Part shown: positions 1 through 7,646 of the stretch, piece by piece
Numbering within the stretch: position 1 is the first letter of the stretch
Layout: every line of letters starts with the position of its first letter
Origin: Shimia sp049116215
Lineage (GTDB): Bacteria > Pseudomonadota > Alphaproteobacteria > Rhodobacterales > Rhodobacteraceae
Assembly (NCBI RefSeq): GCF_049116215.1
Contig: NZ_JAGDZB010000003.1
Span: 186,001-250,000 of the forward strand
Direction: 5' to 3'
Length of the DNA: 64,000 bases
Program-made: the position numbers and the translations under genes
The notes under the pieces: model-generated
The model's input: the letters and a program-made list of their open reading frames with translations, nothing else
Told to the model about the DNA's origin: nothing
Database searches by the model: none

Positions 1-703
1 GACGGCAGCTGAAACCGCCGGATTTTCCGAGGGGCTTGCGGCACACACGGATGTGACGCAGGCCCGGCTTCATGGCGCGTTGGAGTTGTTTGAGCGGGAT
101 GCGGCGGCGCATTGGTGGGCGGGGGCAACGAATGCGATAGGCGTAACGGACATCGATGACAGAGTTGTTGATGTGCTTGGCGTACGCCCAACCCGACAAA
201 CACGGCTGTTGGATGTGACTTGTGACACGGGTGTGCCGGCGGTTGTTGCGGCGTCGTTTGATATGACCGGCGCGGGGTTTTGCTTTGGGGCGGCCGCGGG
301 CGTGTCGCTGGAGGCGGCGATGACATCTGCGTTGCGGGAGCTGGGCGCCGCAGAATTTGGTCAGCTGTTGGAGCAATCGCGCGGGGGCGAGGCTGTGGAC
401 AGCGGTGCCGGGTTGACGGTGAATACGCTGACACTTGAGGTGATGGAAGCGCAGATGGTGGCGCAACGCGTTCCTTTCAAAACGCACGTTCGGGCGCGCA
501 GGGCACTGACGCCGGCGGAGTGGCCAGCGGTTATGCAAGAGAATGGGATTGGTATTGTCGATCTGGGTTGTGTTGCGGGGCAGTTTTGGGCCATCAAAGC
601 TGTGAGCACCGCATTGCAGTCGGGGCGGGAAACCTTTGTTTGCCCCCGATTTCAAACGGCGCTTTTGGGGAAAACACGACGGACGCAGGGACCTCTGTAC
701 TAA
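1..703 (+). CDS. YcaO-family cyclodehydratase-like protein, 3' part (cut by window start)
   Basis: The reading frame is open from the first bases, so the N-terminal part lies outside the window; a GTG at 53 is internal. The visible portion carries the YcaO ATP-binding element ELFERDAAAHWW and, further on, EAAMTSALRELGAAEF, which matches the third conserved helix of YcaO domains. YcaO enzymes use ATP to activate peptide backbone amides, forming azolines, amidines or thioamides, and one branch acts on ribosomal protein S12. The C-terminus ends in GPLY and lacks the PxPxP tail of azoline-forming YcaOs, so a TfuA-type (thioamide) or non-RiPP role is possible; this is inference. The stop codon TAA shares its last base with the ATG of the BTAD regulator, so the two are translationally coupled. 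The family call is good; the substrate is unknown. Confidence 0.8.
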   Translation, partial: TAAETAGFSEGLAAHTDVTQARLHGALELFERDAAAHWWAGATNAIGVTDIDDRVVDVLGVRPTRQTRLLDVTCDTGVPAVVAASFDMTGAGFCFGAAAGVSLEAAMTSALRELGAAEFGQLLEQSRGGEAVDSGAGLTVNTLTLEVMEAQMVAQRVPFKTHVRARRALTPAEWPAVMQENGIGIVDLGCVAGQFWAIKAVSTALQSGRETFVCPRFQTALLGKTRRTQGPLY

Positions 704-2703
704 TGGAGCGGGACCAGACCAATACCGCAGCGCCGGACAGGGCGGTGCAGCAGCTTCAGATTGACGTGATCGGCGGGTTTCAGGCGCGCTGTGATGGGGC
801 GCGTGTTGCGATCAAGAAGAAGAAAGCAGCAGCTATTTTGGTATTGTTGTCGCTGTCGCCGGACCTGCGTATGTCGCGGGAGAAATTGCGCGGGGTGCTT
901 TGGCCGGACAGTTCCGAAACGGCGGCGCAAACCAGCCTGCGAAATGCGGTTTGGGCGTTGAAATCCGCGCTGTCTGACGCAGGCTTTGACGGGGTTCAGA
1001 GCGATCGCAGTGACATCTGGTTGGCGCAAGAACAGGTTTCGGTCGATCTCGATCTTTTGCTGGAGGCCGCCGATCAAGGGGACATGGCCAAAGTGTTGCG
1101 GGTTGATCCGCAAAAGCTGGCGCAGTTTGATCGCGATCAGGTGGAGATCAACGACGTGTTTGCCTCCCGTGTGAGCGAAGCGGTGCAGCACGTCAGCGGG
1201 TTGATGCGTCACCGTCTGAATCTGGCGGCAGACCGCGCAGGAACCGACGCAGAGCGGCTTGAGATTTTGCAGTTTGTCGCGGGGATGGACCCGGCAGATG
1301 AAGGTGCGGCGCGGCGGCTGATTAAGGCCTATTGGAAAAGCGGACAGATGGCGAATGCGCTGACCGTGTACCAATCGCTGTGGAGCCTGCTCGATCAGGA
1401 GTATGGCGAGGAGCCATCTGAGGAAACGCAGCAGCTGGTGATCGACATAAAATCACCGGAAAAAACCCAGGCGCCCAAGACCTTGCGGCCGGTGATTGTT
1501 GTGGCGCAGCCCAATTATGCACATCTCACCGCGGAACGCGCTGGCGAGGCGGAGGCTCTGCGCCAAGCTTTATGCGCCAATCTTTCGCGCTTTCGCGAGT
1601 GGCAGATTTTTGATGCGGCCTTGATGGCGGAACAAACCCAGGTGGGCGCGCCGGGGGCTGCGAGTTATGCGCTGGTGTTACAGCCGCAGGATCGGGGCGG
1701 CGCATTGGCCTGCCGCGCGGTGCTGTCCGATCGCGGCACCGGCGAGCTTTTGTGGTCTGAGGCGTTGACCGATGCGGGGCAAATCACCCTGGCCGAAGGT
1801 CCAGGCGCGGCGGAGCGGTTGGCAGTGGCATTGAACCTGCACCTGTCCGCCTTCAAAGGCCCGTTGATTGCCACAAATACAACCGCGCCAAGCGCCTATG
1901 AGCGCTGGGTGGAGGCGCAGGGTCATATCCTGCAATTCACGCTGGAGGGGTGGAAGACGGCAGAAGGGCTGCTGGACGCGTTGATCCGGGACTTTCCAGA
2001 GTTCAGCCGGGCGTATTCCAGCCGGGCCTCGATTGAGAACATGCGGCAGATTTCGTTTCCGGGGCTGTACAGTTCGCCGGATATGCATGTCGATGGGCTG
2101 CGTTTGGCGCGGCGCGCGATTGAGCTGGACCCGATGGACAGCCGGGGACAGCTGGCGATGGGCTGGTCGGCCGCGATGTCGCGACAGTTTGAGCAGGCGG
2201 AATTGGCCTTTGATCTGGCGTTTCAATACAATGAAAACGATCCTTGGACGATGACGTCTTCGGCGGTGGGGTTGGCGTTTTGCGATCGGTTGGAGGCTTC
2301 CGGCCGATTGCTGGATTTGCTGTTTAAGCTGAAGTTCCGGTTACAGCCGTCGCATTGGAGCTATGTTGCGGCAACCCGGTTTATGGCCGGGGATTATGAG
2401 GGTTGTATTGCGGCGTCCGAGAAATCTGAGGAGATTTCCCACGACGTGCCGGCCTGGCATGCCTCCGCACTGGGGTTGGTCGGGCGGTTGCCGGAGGCGG
2501 CTTCGGTGGCGCGGCGGTTTGAAAGCATTGCGAGAGCAAACTGGGTTGCGGATGGCGCGCCGGAGCGAGCCGAGATCACGCGGTGGTTGGTGTCAGGCTT
2601 TCCGATCCGCAATCACAAAGTCTGGCTCGCGCTGCGGGACGGGTTGCGGTTGGCGGACATGCCGGCGCCGGACCTAATTCAGGACGGCAATATTGCGATT
2701 TAA
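703..2703 (+). CDS. BTAD/SARP-like transcriptional regulator with TPR region
   Basis: This 666-residue protein has an N-terminal winged-helix region (about residues 15-105, with the stretch LRGVLWPDSSETAAQTSLRN), then a bacterial transcriptional activation domain (about 110-260, ending in LTVYQSLWSLLDQEYGEEPS). A long C-terminal part follows, with tetratricopeptide-like helices around residues 450-620. No receiver domain, AAA or NB-ARC domain is visible, so it is not a classic large SARP. I chose the ATG overlapping the YcaO stop (TAATG); an upstream in-frame ATG at 520 lies deep inside ycaO and has no special support. Regulators with this layout often control the gene they are coupled to, so it probably senses a signal relevant to the YcaO product. 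The ligand is unknown. Confidence 0.8.
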   Translation: MERDQTNTAAPDRAVQQLQIDVIGGFQARCDGARVAIKKKKAAAILVLLSLSPDLRMSREKLRGVLWPDSSETAAQTSLRNAVWALKSALSDAGFDGVQSDRSDIWLAQEQVSVDLDLLLEAADQGDMAKVLRVDPQKLAQFDRDQVEINDVFASRVSEAVQHVSGLMRHRLNLAADRAGTDAERLEILQFVAGMDPADEGAARRLIKAYWKSGQMANALTVYQSLWSLLDQEYGEEPSEETQQLVIDIKSPEKTQAPKTLRPVIVVAQPNYAHLTAERAGEAEALRQALCANLSRFREWQIFDAALMAEQTQVGAPGAASYALVLQPQDRGGALACRAVLSDRGTGELLWSEALTDAGQITLAEGPGAAERLAVALNLHLSAFKGPLIATNTTAPSAYERWVEAQGHILQFTLEGWKTAEGLLDALIRDFPEFSRAYSSRASIENMRQISFPGLYSSPDMHVDGLRLARRAIELDPMDSRGQLAMGWSAAMSRQFEQAELAFDLAFQYNENDPWTMTSSAVGLAFCDRLEASGRLLDLLFKLKFRLQPSHWSYVAATRFMAGDYEGCIAASEKSEEISHDVPAWHASALGLVGRLPEAASVARRFESIARANWVADGAPERAEITRWLVSGFPIRNHKVWLALRDGLRLADMPAPDLIQDGNIAI

Positions 2704-2745
2704 AATCAAGTCTATACCGGCATATCCTAAGGTGAGAGTGTCAGG

Positions 2746-3117
2746 CTACACGCATTTGCGCAGCGCGTAATCCGCGATGCGCTTGGAGCGGAAATTGTGC
2801 TCTTCTTCTGCCGGGGTGACCAGCGTGGCGTCATAAGCTTCGTCGTAGAAATCCGGCAGCGTGTAGGGGCTGGGCGGCGGCAGGTCGAGGTCATCGGGGT
2901 GCGGCAGCATGATGCTCACCACCTTCTGATCTGGCGCGTTGAAGATTTGCAGTGGGTCTGCGTCCTTGAACTCTTCGGCCAGTTCGGCCACGTTGCTTGG
3001 CACCTGCGCCCGGAAGTCACCCACAGTGGCGGGCACCGTGTCAGCACTGCGCGCCCAGTCTTGCAGGATTTCTCCCATCTTCAGGTAGTTTTTGATTTTG
3101 ATCTCATATGGATCCAT
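2746..3117 (-). CDS. Small protein of unknown function, peroxidase operon partner
   Basis: I do not recognise this 123-residue protein. It is acidic and soluble, with no signal peptide or membrane segment. A helical N-terminal half is followed by a proline-rich stretch (DDLDLPPPSPYTLPDFYDEA) and a basic C-terminus ending LRKCV, which holds the only cysteine. An AAGGAGG ribosome-binding site lies just upstream of the ATG and only 30 nt separate it from the heme peroxidase, so the two form an operon with the peroxidase first. It could be an accessory or substrate protein of the peroxidase. Because a YcaO gene is nearby on the other strand, I considered a RiPP precursor, but one Cys and no Gly/Ser/Thr/Cys-rich core argue against classical azole formation. 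Confidence 0.7.
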   Translation of the reverse strand: MDPYEIKIKNYLKMGEILQDWARSADTVPATVGDFRAQVPSNVAELAEEFKDADPLQIFNAPDQKVVSIMLPHPDDLDLPPPSPYTLPDFYDEAYDATLVTPAEEEHNFRSKRIADYALRKCV

Positions 3118-3147
3118 TGGTTGTCCTCCTTGTTGAGACAGTGGTGT

Positions 3148-4725
3148 TCAGGTGATCTCTGTGGCTGCGATCAGCGTTGGCATGTCGCGGATCAGGGCGG
3201 TGCCATAAGCAGCATGTTCAAGCGCCAAGGCGATATGATCGTCTGTGCGTGTTGGTGTGTCGTCCGCAAATACCGGACCAAAGGATGCGCCAAGGATCAA
3301 GCCGCCAAGAGGGCCATAGGTCGCGCCGTTGCTGCCGTCGATCTGCGCCTCCAGTGCGAGGAAGGTCACAAGCGGCAGATTGGCGGTGATGATGGCTTTG
3401 TTGGCATCGGACATGGGCGGCTTGTGGCCCGGGCGCACGGCGGCTTCGAGCGTGGCCATGCCAGCGTTGGCAATGCGGTCATAGTGGGTAGCGGCGTCAA
3501 ATGGCGTGGCGATGCCTTGTGCAGTGAGCGCGGCGGCGGCGGCTTGGATCAGGTCCTGCACGCGGCCCAGGCCAATCCATTTTTCGCGCACAAGATCACG
3601 CATGGCGGTGCCTGCGGGGTAGGTGGCTTTGGTGGGTTTTCCTGCGGTGGGCAGTGTCATGCCGTCGGCTGTGTGCGGGCCAAAACGGATCGCCCAGTTG
3701 AAGTTGTCTGCCAAAGGCGCGCCGGGTGCCGTGAAGAATAGGTTCCAGTCAATTTTCCAGTCAATGGGCGTGGGCACCATCCCGGGTTCATGCAGAGAGG
3801 AGTGGTTGATGATCTTGCGCAGGTCGACCTCGCCAAGGTCATGATCGCCCACGCCATTGTTCAGCATGTATTCCGGGCGCACCATGCTGTGGGCCATGCG
3901 GGCGATGCCGTAGGCAAAGAGGTCGTTGGTCTCTGCGGCGTTGCGCCCGAGCGGGGCCAGCGCTGGCGTGCTGTCAAACAAGGCCAGCACGTCGGCAGGC
4001 ATGATGCGTGGGAGTAGGTCATGGCGTAGGATGCGGCGATAAAGGCGCGCGGTGGCAAGACGGGCCACGCGCGCGCGGTGATGCGGCGGGATTGGATCTT
4101 GGGTGCCGGGCATTGGCGTGGTTGCCGATTGTGCCACAAGCGTGTTGTAGACCGCGTGAAAAAAAGCGGTGAGCTGCGCCAGGATGTTGTTGTCGTCATT
4201 GCGCGAATCCGGGATCAGCACATCGGTAAAGGGGCCGTCTGAGCCCGGGGAGTCCGCGTTGTAGCGGTTGCGGGGCAGATCGGCGGCAGGGGCCAGGCGG
4301 TCATCCGACATATGGCCTGCCGGGCGGAATTTGCCAAGTCGGAGCTGATGGGTGCCGTCCGCGTGGTTCATGTCAAACGCATGTGGGCAGACAATTGGAC
4401 CACCGCCGAACAGGGTTTCTAGGGCGAGTTTTTCCTGACGCAAGTTTTGGGAACGACCGCCGATGTCATCAAAGCTGCGCGGGACCAAGGAGCTGAACAC
4501 CAGATCATGGCCGGCAAGCTGGAACAGATAGGAATAGCCTGCTGGCACGCCAAGGTGGCTGCCGCTTGGGGCGTTGAGGAAGCCTTTGCGCGCGTCGGTG
4601 GAGCTGTTGTTATTGTTGAGCAATGTCGCAAGGTAGACGGTCATCTCTTCGGTGAGAGGCGACGGCTGTGATGTGCCGCTGGTTGCGGCAAAGACATCGT
4701 CGATTTCGAGATCACGGTGCGACAT
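3148..4725 (-). CDS. Animal-type heme peroxidase family protein
   Basis: The protein has 525 residues and the signature elements of the animal (cyclooxygenase-like) heme peroxidase superfamily. These are a distal His-Asp pair at H73/D74 in FQLAGHD, a catalytic Arg at R175 in DSRNDDNNILAQLTAFFH, and a likely proximal His at H279 in ARMAHSMVRPEY. Family members use H2O2 to oxidise halides or organic substrates. I see no N-terminal signal peptide, so it is either cytoplasmic or exported by a leaderless route. A GAAGGACTGAGCC ribosome-binding region precedes the ATG. It is first in an operon with the 123-residue unknown protein, and the upstream region holds two inverted repeats that could be operators. 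The natural substrate is not inferable. Confidence 0.82.
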   Translation of the reverse strand: MSHRDLEIDDVFAATSGTSQPSPLTEEMTVYLATLLNNNNSSTDARKGFLNAPSGSHLGVPAGYSYLFQLAGHDLVFSSLVPRSFDDIGGRSQNLRQEKLALETLFGGGPIVCPHAFDMNHADGTHQLRLGKFRPAGHMSDDRLAPAADLPRNRYNADSPGSDGPFTDVLIPDSRNDDNNILAQLTAFFHAVYNTLVAQSATTPMPGTQDPIPPHHRARVARLATARLYRRILRHDLLPRIMPADVLALFDSTPALAPLGRNAAETNDLFAYGIARMAHSMVRPEYMLNNGVGDHDLGEVDLRKIINHSSLHEPGMVPTPIDWKIDWNLFFTAPGAPLADNFNWAIRFGPHTADGMTLPTAGKPTKATYPAGTAMRDLVREKWIGLGRVQDLIQAAAAALTAQGIATPFDAATHYDRIANAGMATLEAAVRPGHKPPMSDANKAIITANLPLVTFLALEAQIDGSNGATYGPLGGLILGASFGPVFADDTPTRTDDHIALALEHAAYGTALIRDMPTLIAATEIT

Positions 4726-5086
4726 GGCTCAGTCCTTCTGTTTGCTGAGACCACTCTAACGAGAATTTCGAATGTGAGATAAATTGAATTTGAATCGCGC
4801 ATTTTCGCGCTTTTGCGAAGAAAATAAGGGGAAACTGCAGAGTGTTTTGTCACATGTGACGCGGTGGCGTTAACGGAATCACGATTTGTTAACGCGTCAA
4901 CCGCGCCATATGGTCAGCTCAGGGCTGCTGTTTTTGACAGGGAGGTCACCGGCAATTGGGGCGATGTTTCGTTGAAAGCGTGGGCCGATCCGTGCAGGTT
5001 GTTTCCAAAATGGCACGAATAATCCGGAGAGGGCTATACTGTTTCCAAATTGGAAGCTGTAAGTCAGGCCTTGATAAAGCGTCGCT
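4726..5086. other. Intergenic region without a credible gene
   Basis: This 361-bp gap holds the promoter region of the heme peroxidase and the downstream flank of the DUF6476-like gene. The part nearest the peroxidase is AT-rich. Apart from the two inverted repeats noted separately, I see no coding sequence: the one long open frame here reads as low-quality sequence running antisense into the neighbouring gene. Confidence 0.6.
4849..4895. promoter_or_regulatory. Two inverted repeats upstream of the heme peroxidase
   Basis: A perfect 12-bp palindrome GTCACATGTGAC (4849-4860) is followed by GCGTTAAC and GTTAACGC arms (4867-4874 and 4888-4895) around a 13-bp spacer. Both lie 124-170 bp upstream of the peroxidase start, where transcription factor sites are expected. 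Neither is followed by a T tract, so a terminator is less likely. The factor is not identifiable. Confidence 0.4.
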
Positions 5087-5410
5087 TTAGTCGCTGGCCG
5101 CTGCCCCAAATGCGCCGGGCGACAACACCACTTCTTGTCGCAATGTCCCAGTGATGCGGTCATGGATCAGGATGCGGTTGTCTGTGGTGACAATCGCCAC
5201 CCAGCCGTCGCCCATGGTCACGGCTTGGGCGGTCACTCCGTCCTGCAAAGTCAGGTTTTCTGGCAAGATTGGGCCATCGTCACGGAAGCGCATGACAAGC
5301 AGGACAACCAAGGTTACAAGCCCGACAACCATCACCACCATCATCCCGGTGACCAAATAGCGCAGGAAGCGCAGATTGGCGGGTTCAATTGGTTCCGGAG
5401 ACTCATCCAT
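5087..5410 (-). CDS. DUF6476-like small single-pass membrane protein
   Basis: This 107-residue protein has a short acidic cytoplasmic N-terminus (MDESPEPIEPANL), one strong transmembrane helix at about residues 20-42 (VTGMMVVMVVGLVTLVVLLV), and a C-terminal beta-rich domain. That domain contains GDGWVAIVTTDNRILIHDR, which looks like one blade of a beta-propeller-type repeat. The family is small, of unknown function and common in Rhodobacteraceae. I chose the ATG at the right end because it gives the family-like N-terminus; extending further would run antisense through the pseudouridine synthase. Its start codon overlaps the start codon of the divergent synthase gene, so the two promoters must lie inside each other's coding region. 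Confidence 0.75.
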   Translation of the reverse strand: MDESPEPIEPANLRFLRYLVTGMMVVMVVGLVTLVVLLVMRFRDDGPILPENLTLQDGVTAQAVTMGDGWVAIVTTDNRILIHDRITGTLRQEVVLSPGAFGAAASD

Positions 5411-6437
5411 GGCAGAGGCCCTTGTAGAATTTGTGATCGCGGACAATCCGCCCAAGCGTCTTGATAAGGCGCTTTCGCGGGATGTGCCAGTGGAAGCGAG
5501 CCTGAGCCGCACGCGGTTGGCCAAGTTGATTGCAGGGGGCAGCGTCACGTTGGATGGCGTTGTGATGGACGACCCCAAGCATAAGGTTGCTGGAGGTGAG
5601 ACCGTTGCGATCACTGTGCCCGTGGCCGAAGACAGCCACATTGGGCCGGAAGACATTTCGCTGGATGTGATCTGGGAAGATAACGATCTGATAGTTATCA
5701 ACAAACCTGCGGGCATGGTGGTGCATCCTGCGCCGGGCACGCCCAACGGCACGCTGGTGAATGCGCTGTTGCACCATTGTGGTGACACGCTGTCTGGCGT
5801 GGGAGGCATGAAGCGGCCGGGGATTGTGCACCGGATCGACAAAGAGACCAGCGGCTTGCTGGTGGTGGCCAAGACCGATGCTGCGCATCAGGGATTGGCT
5901 GCGCAGTTTGAAGCCCACACCGTGGAACGCTATTATCGTGCGGTATGTTACGGCGTGCCGGATGCCAACGACCCTCGGCTGCGCGGCGTGCGCGGGGTGA
6001 ATTTTGAGCCCGGCAATATCATGAAAGTCACAACGCATTTGGCACGGCACAAAACCGACCGGCAACGTCAGGCGGTGTTGTTTGAGGGGGGGCGGCACGC
6101 GGTGACCCGGGTGCGGATTGTGCAGCCGCTTGGTGATCCGGCTGTGGCCTGTCTGGTGGAATGCTGGCTGGAAACCGGTCGCACACACCAGATTCGCGTG
6201 CATATGACCCACGCTGGGCACGGTTTGATTGGCGATCCGGTCTACGGCGGGCGGCGTAAGCTGGCGGAGAAAGCCATTGGGCCCAAAGGTGTAGCGGCTG
6301 CAAAGTCTTTTGACCGTCAGGCCTTGCACGCGGCGGTGTTGGGCTTTGAACATCCAGTCACAGGAGAGGATTTACGGTTTGAAGCGCCGTTGCCAGAGGA
6401 TATGGCGCAGTTGATTGCCGATTTAGGCGGTGCGTGA
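5409..6437 (+). CDS. RluA-family 23S rRNA/tRNA pseudouridine synthase
   Basis: The 342-residue protein has an N-terminal S4 RNA-binding domain (about residues 17-75) and the RluA catalytic domain. The catalytic aspartate is D144 in IVHRIDKETSGLLVVAK, followed by the LETGRTHQIRVHM motif. With an S4 domain it resembles RluC/RluD, which isomerise uridines in 23S rRNA helix 69 or elsewhere; I cannot tell which. I placed the start at MAEALVEF, preceded by CGGAG with 8-nt spacing, rather than 11 codons upstream. The ATG overlaps the ATG of the divergent DUF6476-like gene by two bases. Confidence 0.92.
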   Translation: MAEALVEFVIADNPPKRLDKALSRDVPVEASLSRTRLAKLIAGGSVTLDGVVMDDPKHKVAGGETVAITVPVAEDSHIGPEDISLDVIWEDNDLIVINKPAGMVVHPAPGTPNGTLVNALLHHCGDTLSGVGGMKRPGIVHRIDKETSGLLVVAKTDAAHQGLAAQFEAHTVERYYRAVCYGVPDANDPRLRGVRGVNFEPGNIMKVTTHLARHKTDRQRQAVLFEGGRHAVTRVRIVQPLGDPAVACLVECWLETGRTHQIRVHMTHAGHGLIGDPVYGGRRKLAEKAIGPKGVAAAKSFDRQALHAAVLGFEHPVTGEDLRFEAPLPEDMAQLIADLGGA

Positions 6438-6549
6438 CCGGCGGTTTTACGCCTGCAACAAAACGCACATGCGCGTGAAATCAAGCAACCTACATAGAAT
6501 GCGGTGGCAAAAAACCTTACTCTAGGAGTCAGAAATTTGCGCGTGCTGG

Positions 6550-6577
6550 TTGAAACCGTCTGTGAGCGTCCTACATT
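6550..6577 (+). promoter_or_regulatory. Candidate rpoH promoter
   Basis: TTGAAA, 16 bases, then TACATT lies 66 bp upstream of the rpoH ATG. It fits a weak sigma-70 promoter. Read as GTTGAAA...CCTACATT it also resembles heat-shock promoters (CTTGAAA/CCCATNT), which would allow autoregulation. The choice between them is not settled by sequence. Confidence 0.4.
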
Positions 6578-6642
6578 GATGTTAGCGACATAAACATACG
6601 CCCAAGACAATCAGCGTAAGACAGACAAGGGAGGCATTCGCC

Positions 6643-7539
6643 ATGAGCAATTACAAAAATCTGCCGGCACCCACACCAGAAGGTGGTCTCAACCGGTATC
6701 TTCAGGAAATTCGCAAATTCCCGCTACTTGAGCCCGAAGAAGAGTACATGCTGGCCAAGCGCTGGGTGGAAGAGCAGGATGCAGATTCCGCGCATAAAAT
6801 GGTGACCTCCCACCTGCGTCTCGCGGCAAAAATTGCCATGGGCTATCGCGGCTACGGCCTGCCACAGGCCGAGGTAATTTCTGAGGCAAACGTCGGTCTG
6901 ATGCAGGCTGTGAAGAAGTTTGACCCGGAAAAAGGCTTCCGTTTGGCGACCTATGCCATGTGGTGGATCCGCGCGAGCATTCAAGAATACGTGCTGCGCA
7001 GCTGGTCCATGGTGAAGCTGGGCACCACCTCGGCGCAAAAAAAGCTGTTCTTCAACCTGCGCAAGGCGAAGGCGCGCATTGGTGCGCTGGAAGACGGTGA
7101 CCTGCGCCCGGAAAACGTGCAGCGCATTGCCACCGACCTTGGCGTTACCGAGGCGGAAGTGGTCTCGATGAACCGGCGCATGTCCGGCGGGGATGCCTCG
7201 CTGAACGCGCAGGTTGGGTCTGATGGTGAAGGCACCATGGAATGGCAGGATTGGCTGGAGGATGAAACCGCCAACCAAGCCGCAGACTATGAGGCCAAAG
7301 ACGAGCTGGACGCGCGTCGTGAACTTTTGACCGAGGCCATGGACGTGTTGAATGACCGGGAGAAGGACATTCTGACCCAGCGCCGTTTGGCGGAAAAGGC
7401 GGTCACTTTGGAAGATCTGAGCGGTCAGTACGACGTCAGCCGTGAGCGGATCCGTCAAATCGAAGTGCGTGCTTTTGAAAAGCTGCAGAAACGCATGCGT
7501 GAATTGGCAGCGACACGCGGGATGCTTGCGGCACACTAA
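6643..7539 (+). CDS. rpoH: RNA polymerase heat-shock sigma factor RpoH
   Basis: This is a 298-residue sigma-70-family factor of heat-shock type. It has no region 1.1, starts with a sigma 1.2-like segment (LNRYLQEIRKFPLLEPEEE), and has region 2 with GLMQAVKKFDPEKGFRLATYAMWWIR. Region 3 is followed by region 4 with the helix-turn-helix TLEDLSGQYDVSRERIRQIE. RpoH directs core polymerase to chaperone and protease promoters; Rhodobacteraceae often carry two paralogues (RpoHI and RpoHII, the latter tied to singlet oxygen), and I cannot assign which this is. A GGGAGG ribosome-binding site stands 8 nt before the ATG and a strong terminator follows, so it is a single-gene unit. Confidence 0.95.
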   Translation: MSNYKNLPAPTPEGGLNRYLQEIRKFPLLEPEEEYMLAKRWVEEQDADSAHKMVTSHLRLAAKIAMGYRGYGLPQAEVISEANVGLMQAVKKFDPEKGFRLATYAMWWIRASIQEYVLRSWSMVKLGTTSAQKKLFFNLRKAKARIGALEDGDLRPENVQRIATDLGVTEAEVVSMNRRMSGGDASLNAQVGSDGEGTMEWQDWLEDETANQAADYEAKDELDARRELLTEAMDVLNDREKDILTQRRLAEKAVTLEDLSGQYDVSRERIRQIEVRAFEKLQKRMRELAATRGMLAAH

Positions 7540-7557
7540 GCTTGCATGATGACATTG

Positions 7558-7592
7558 AAGCCTCCGCCGGCGTGGTCCGGCGGAGGCTTTTG
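7558..7592 (+). terminator. Rho-independent terminator of rpoH
   Basis: An 11-bp perfect stem GCCTCCGCCGG/CCGGCGGAGGC with a 6-nt loop is followed by TTTTG. It lies just after the rpoH stop. Confidence 0.85.
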
Positions 7593-7646
7593 CTTGTCTG
7601 GCGGTCAGCATTGGCTAGGGTGGGCGCATCAAATGGGAGCGCTATC

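Noticed and set aside
520..702. Upstream ATG for the BTAD regulator
   Set aside because: It would place 61 extra residues inside ycaO; the TAATG overlap start is the natural coupled start.
2746..3117. 123-residue protein as a RiPP precursor for the YcaO enzyme
   Set aside because: It has only one Cys and no Cys/Ser/Thr-rich core, and it is in an operon with the peroxidase on the opposite strand.
4897..5163. Open frame of 88 codons on the minus strand between peroxidase and DUF6476-like genes
   Set aside because: It overlaps the 3' end of the DUF6476-like gene in another frame, has no ribosome-binding site and reads like shadow sequence.
5411..5872. Long N-terminal extension of the DUF6476-like protein
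   Set aside because: The extension is antisense to the pseudouridine synthase and is Ser/Thr/Pro-rich shadow sequence; the native start is within CATG at 5408-5411.
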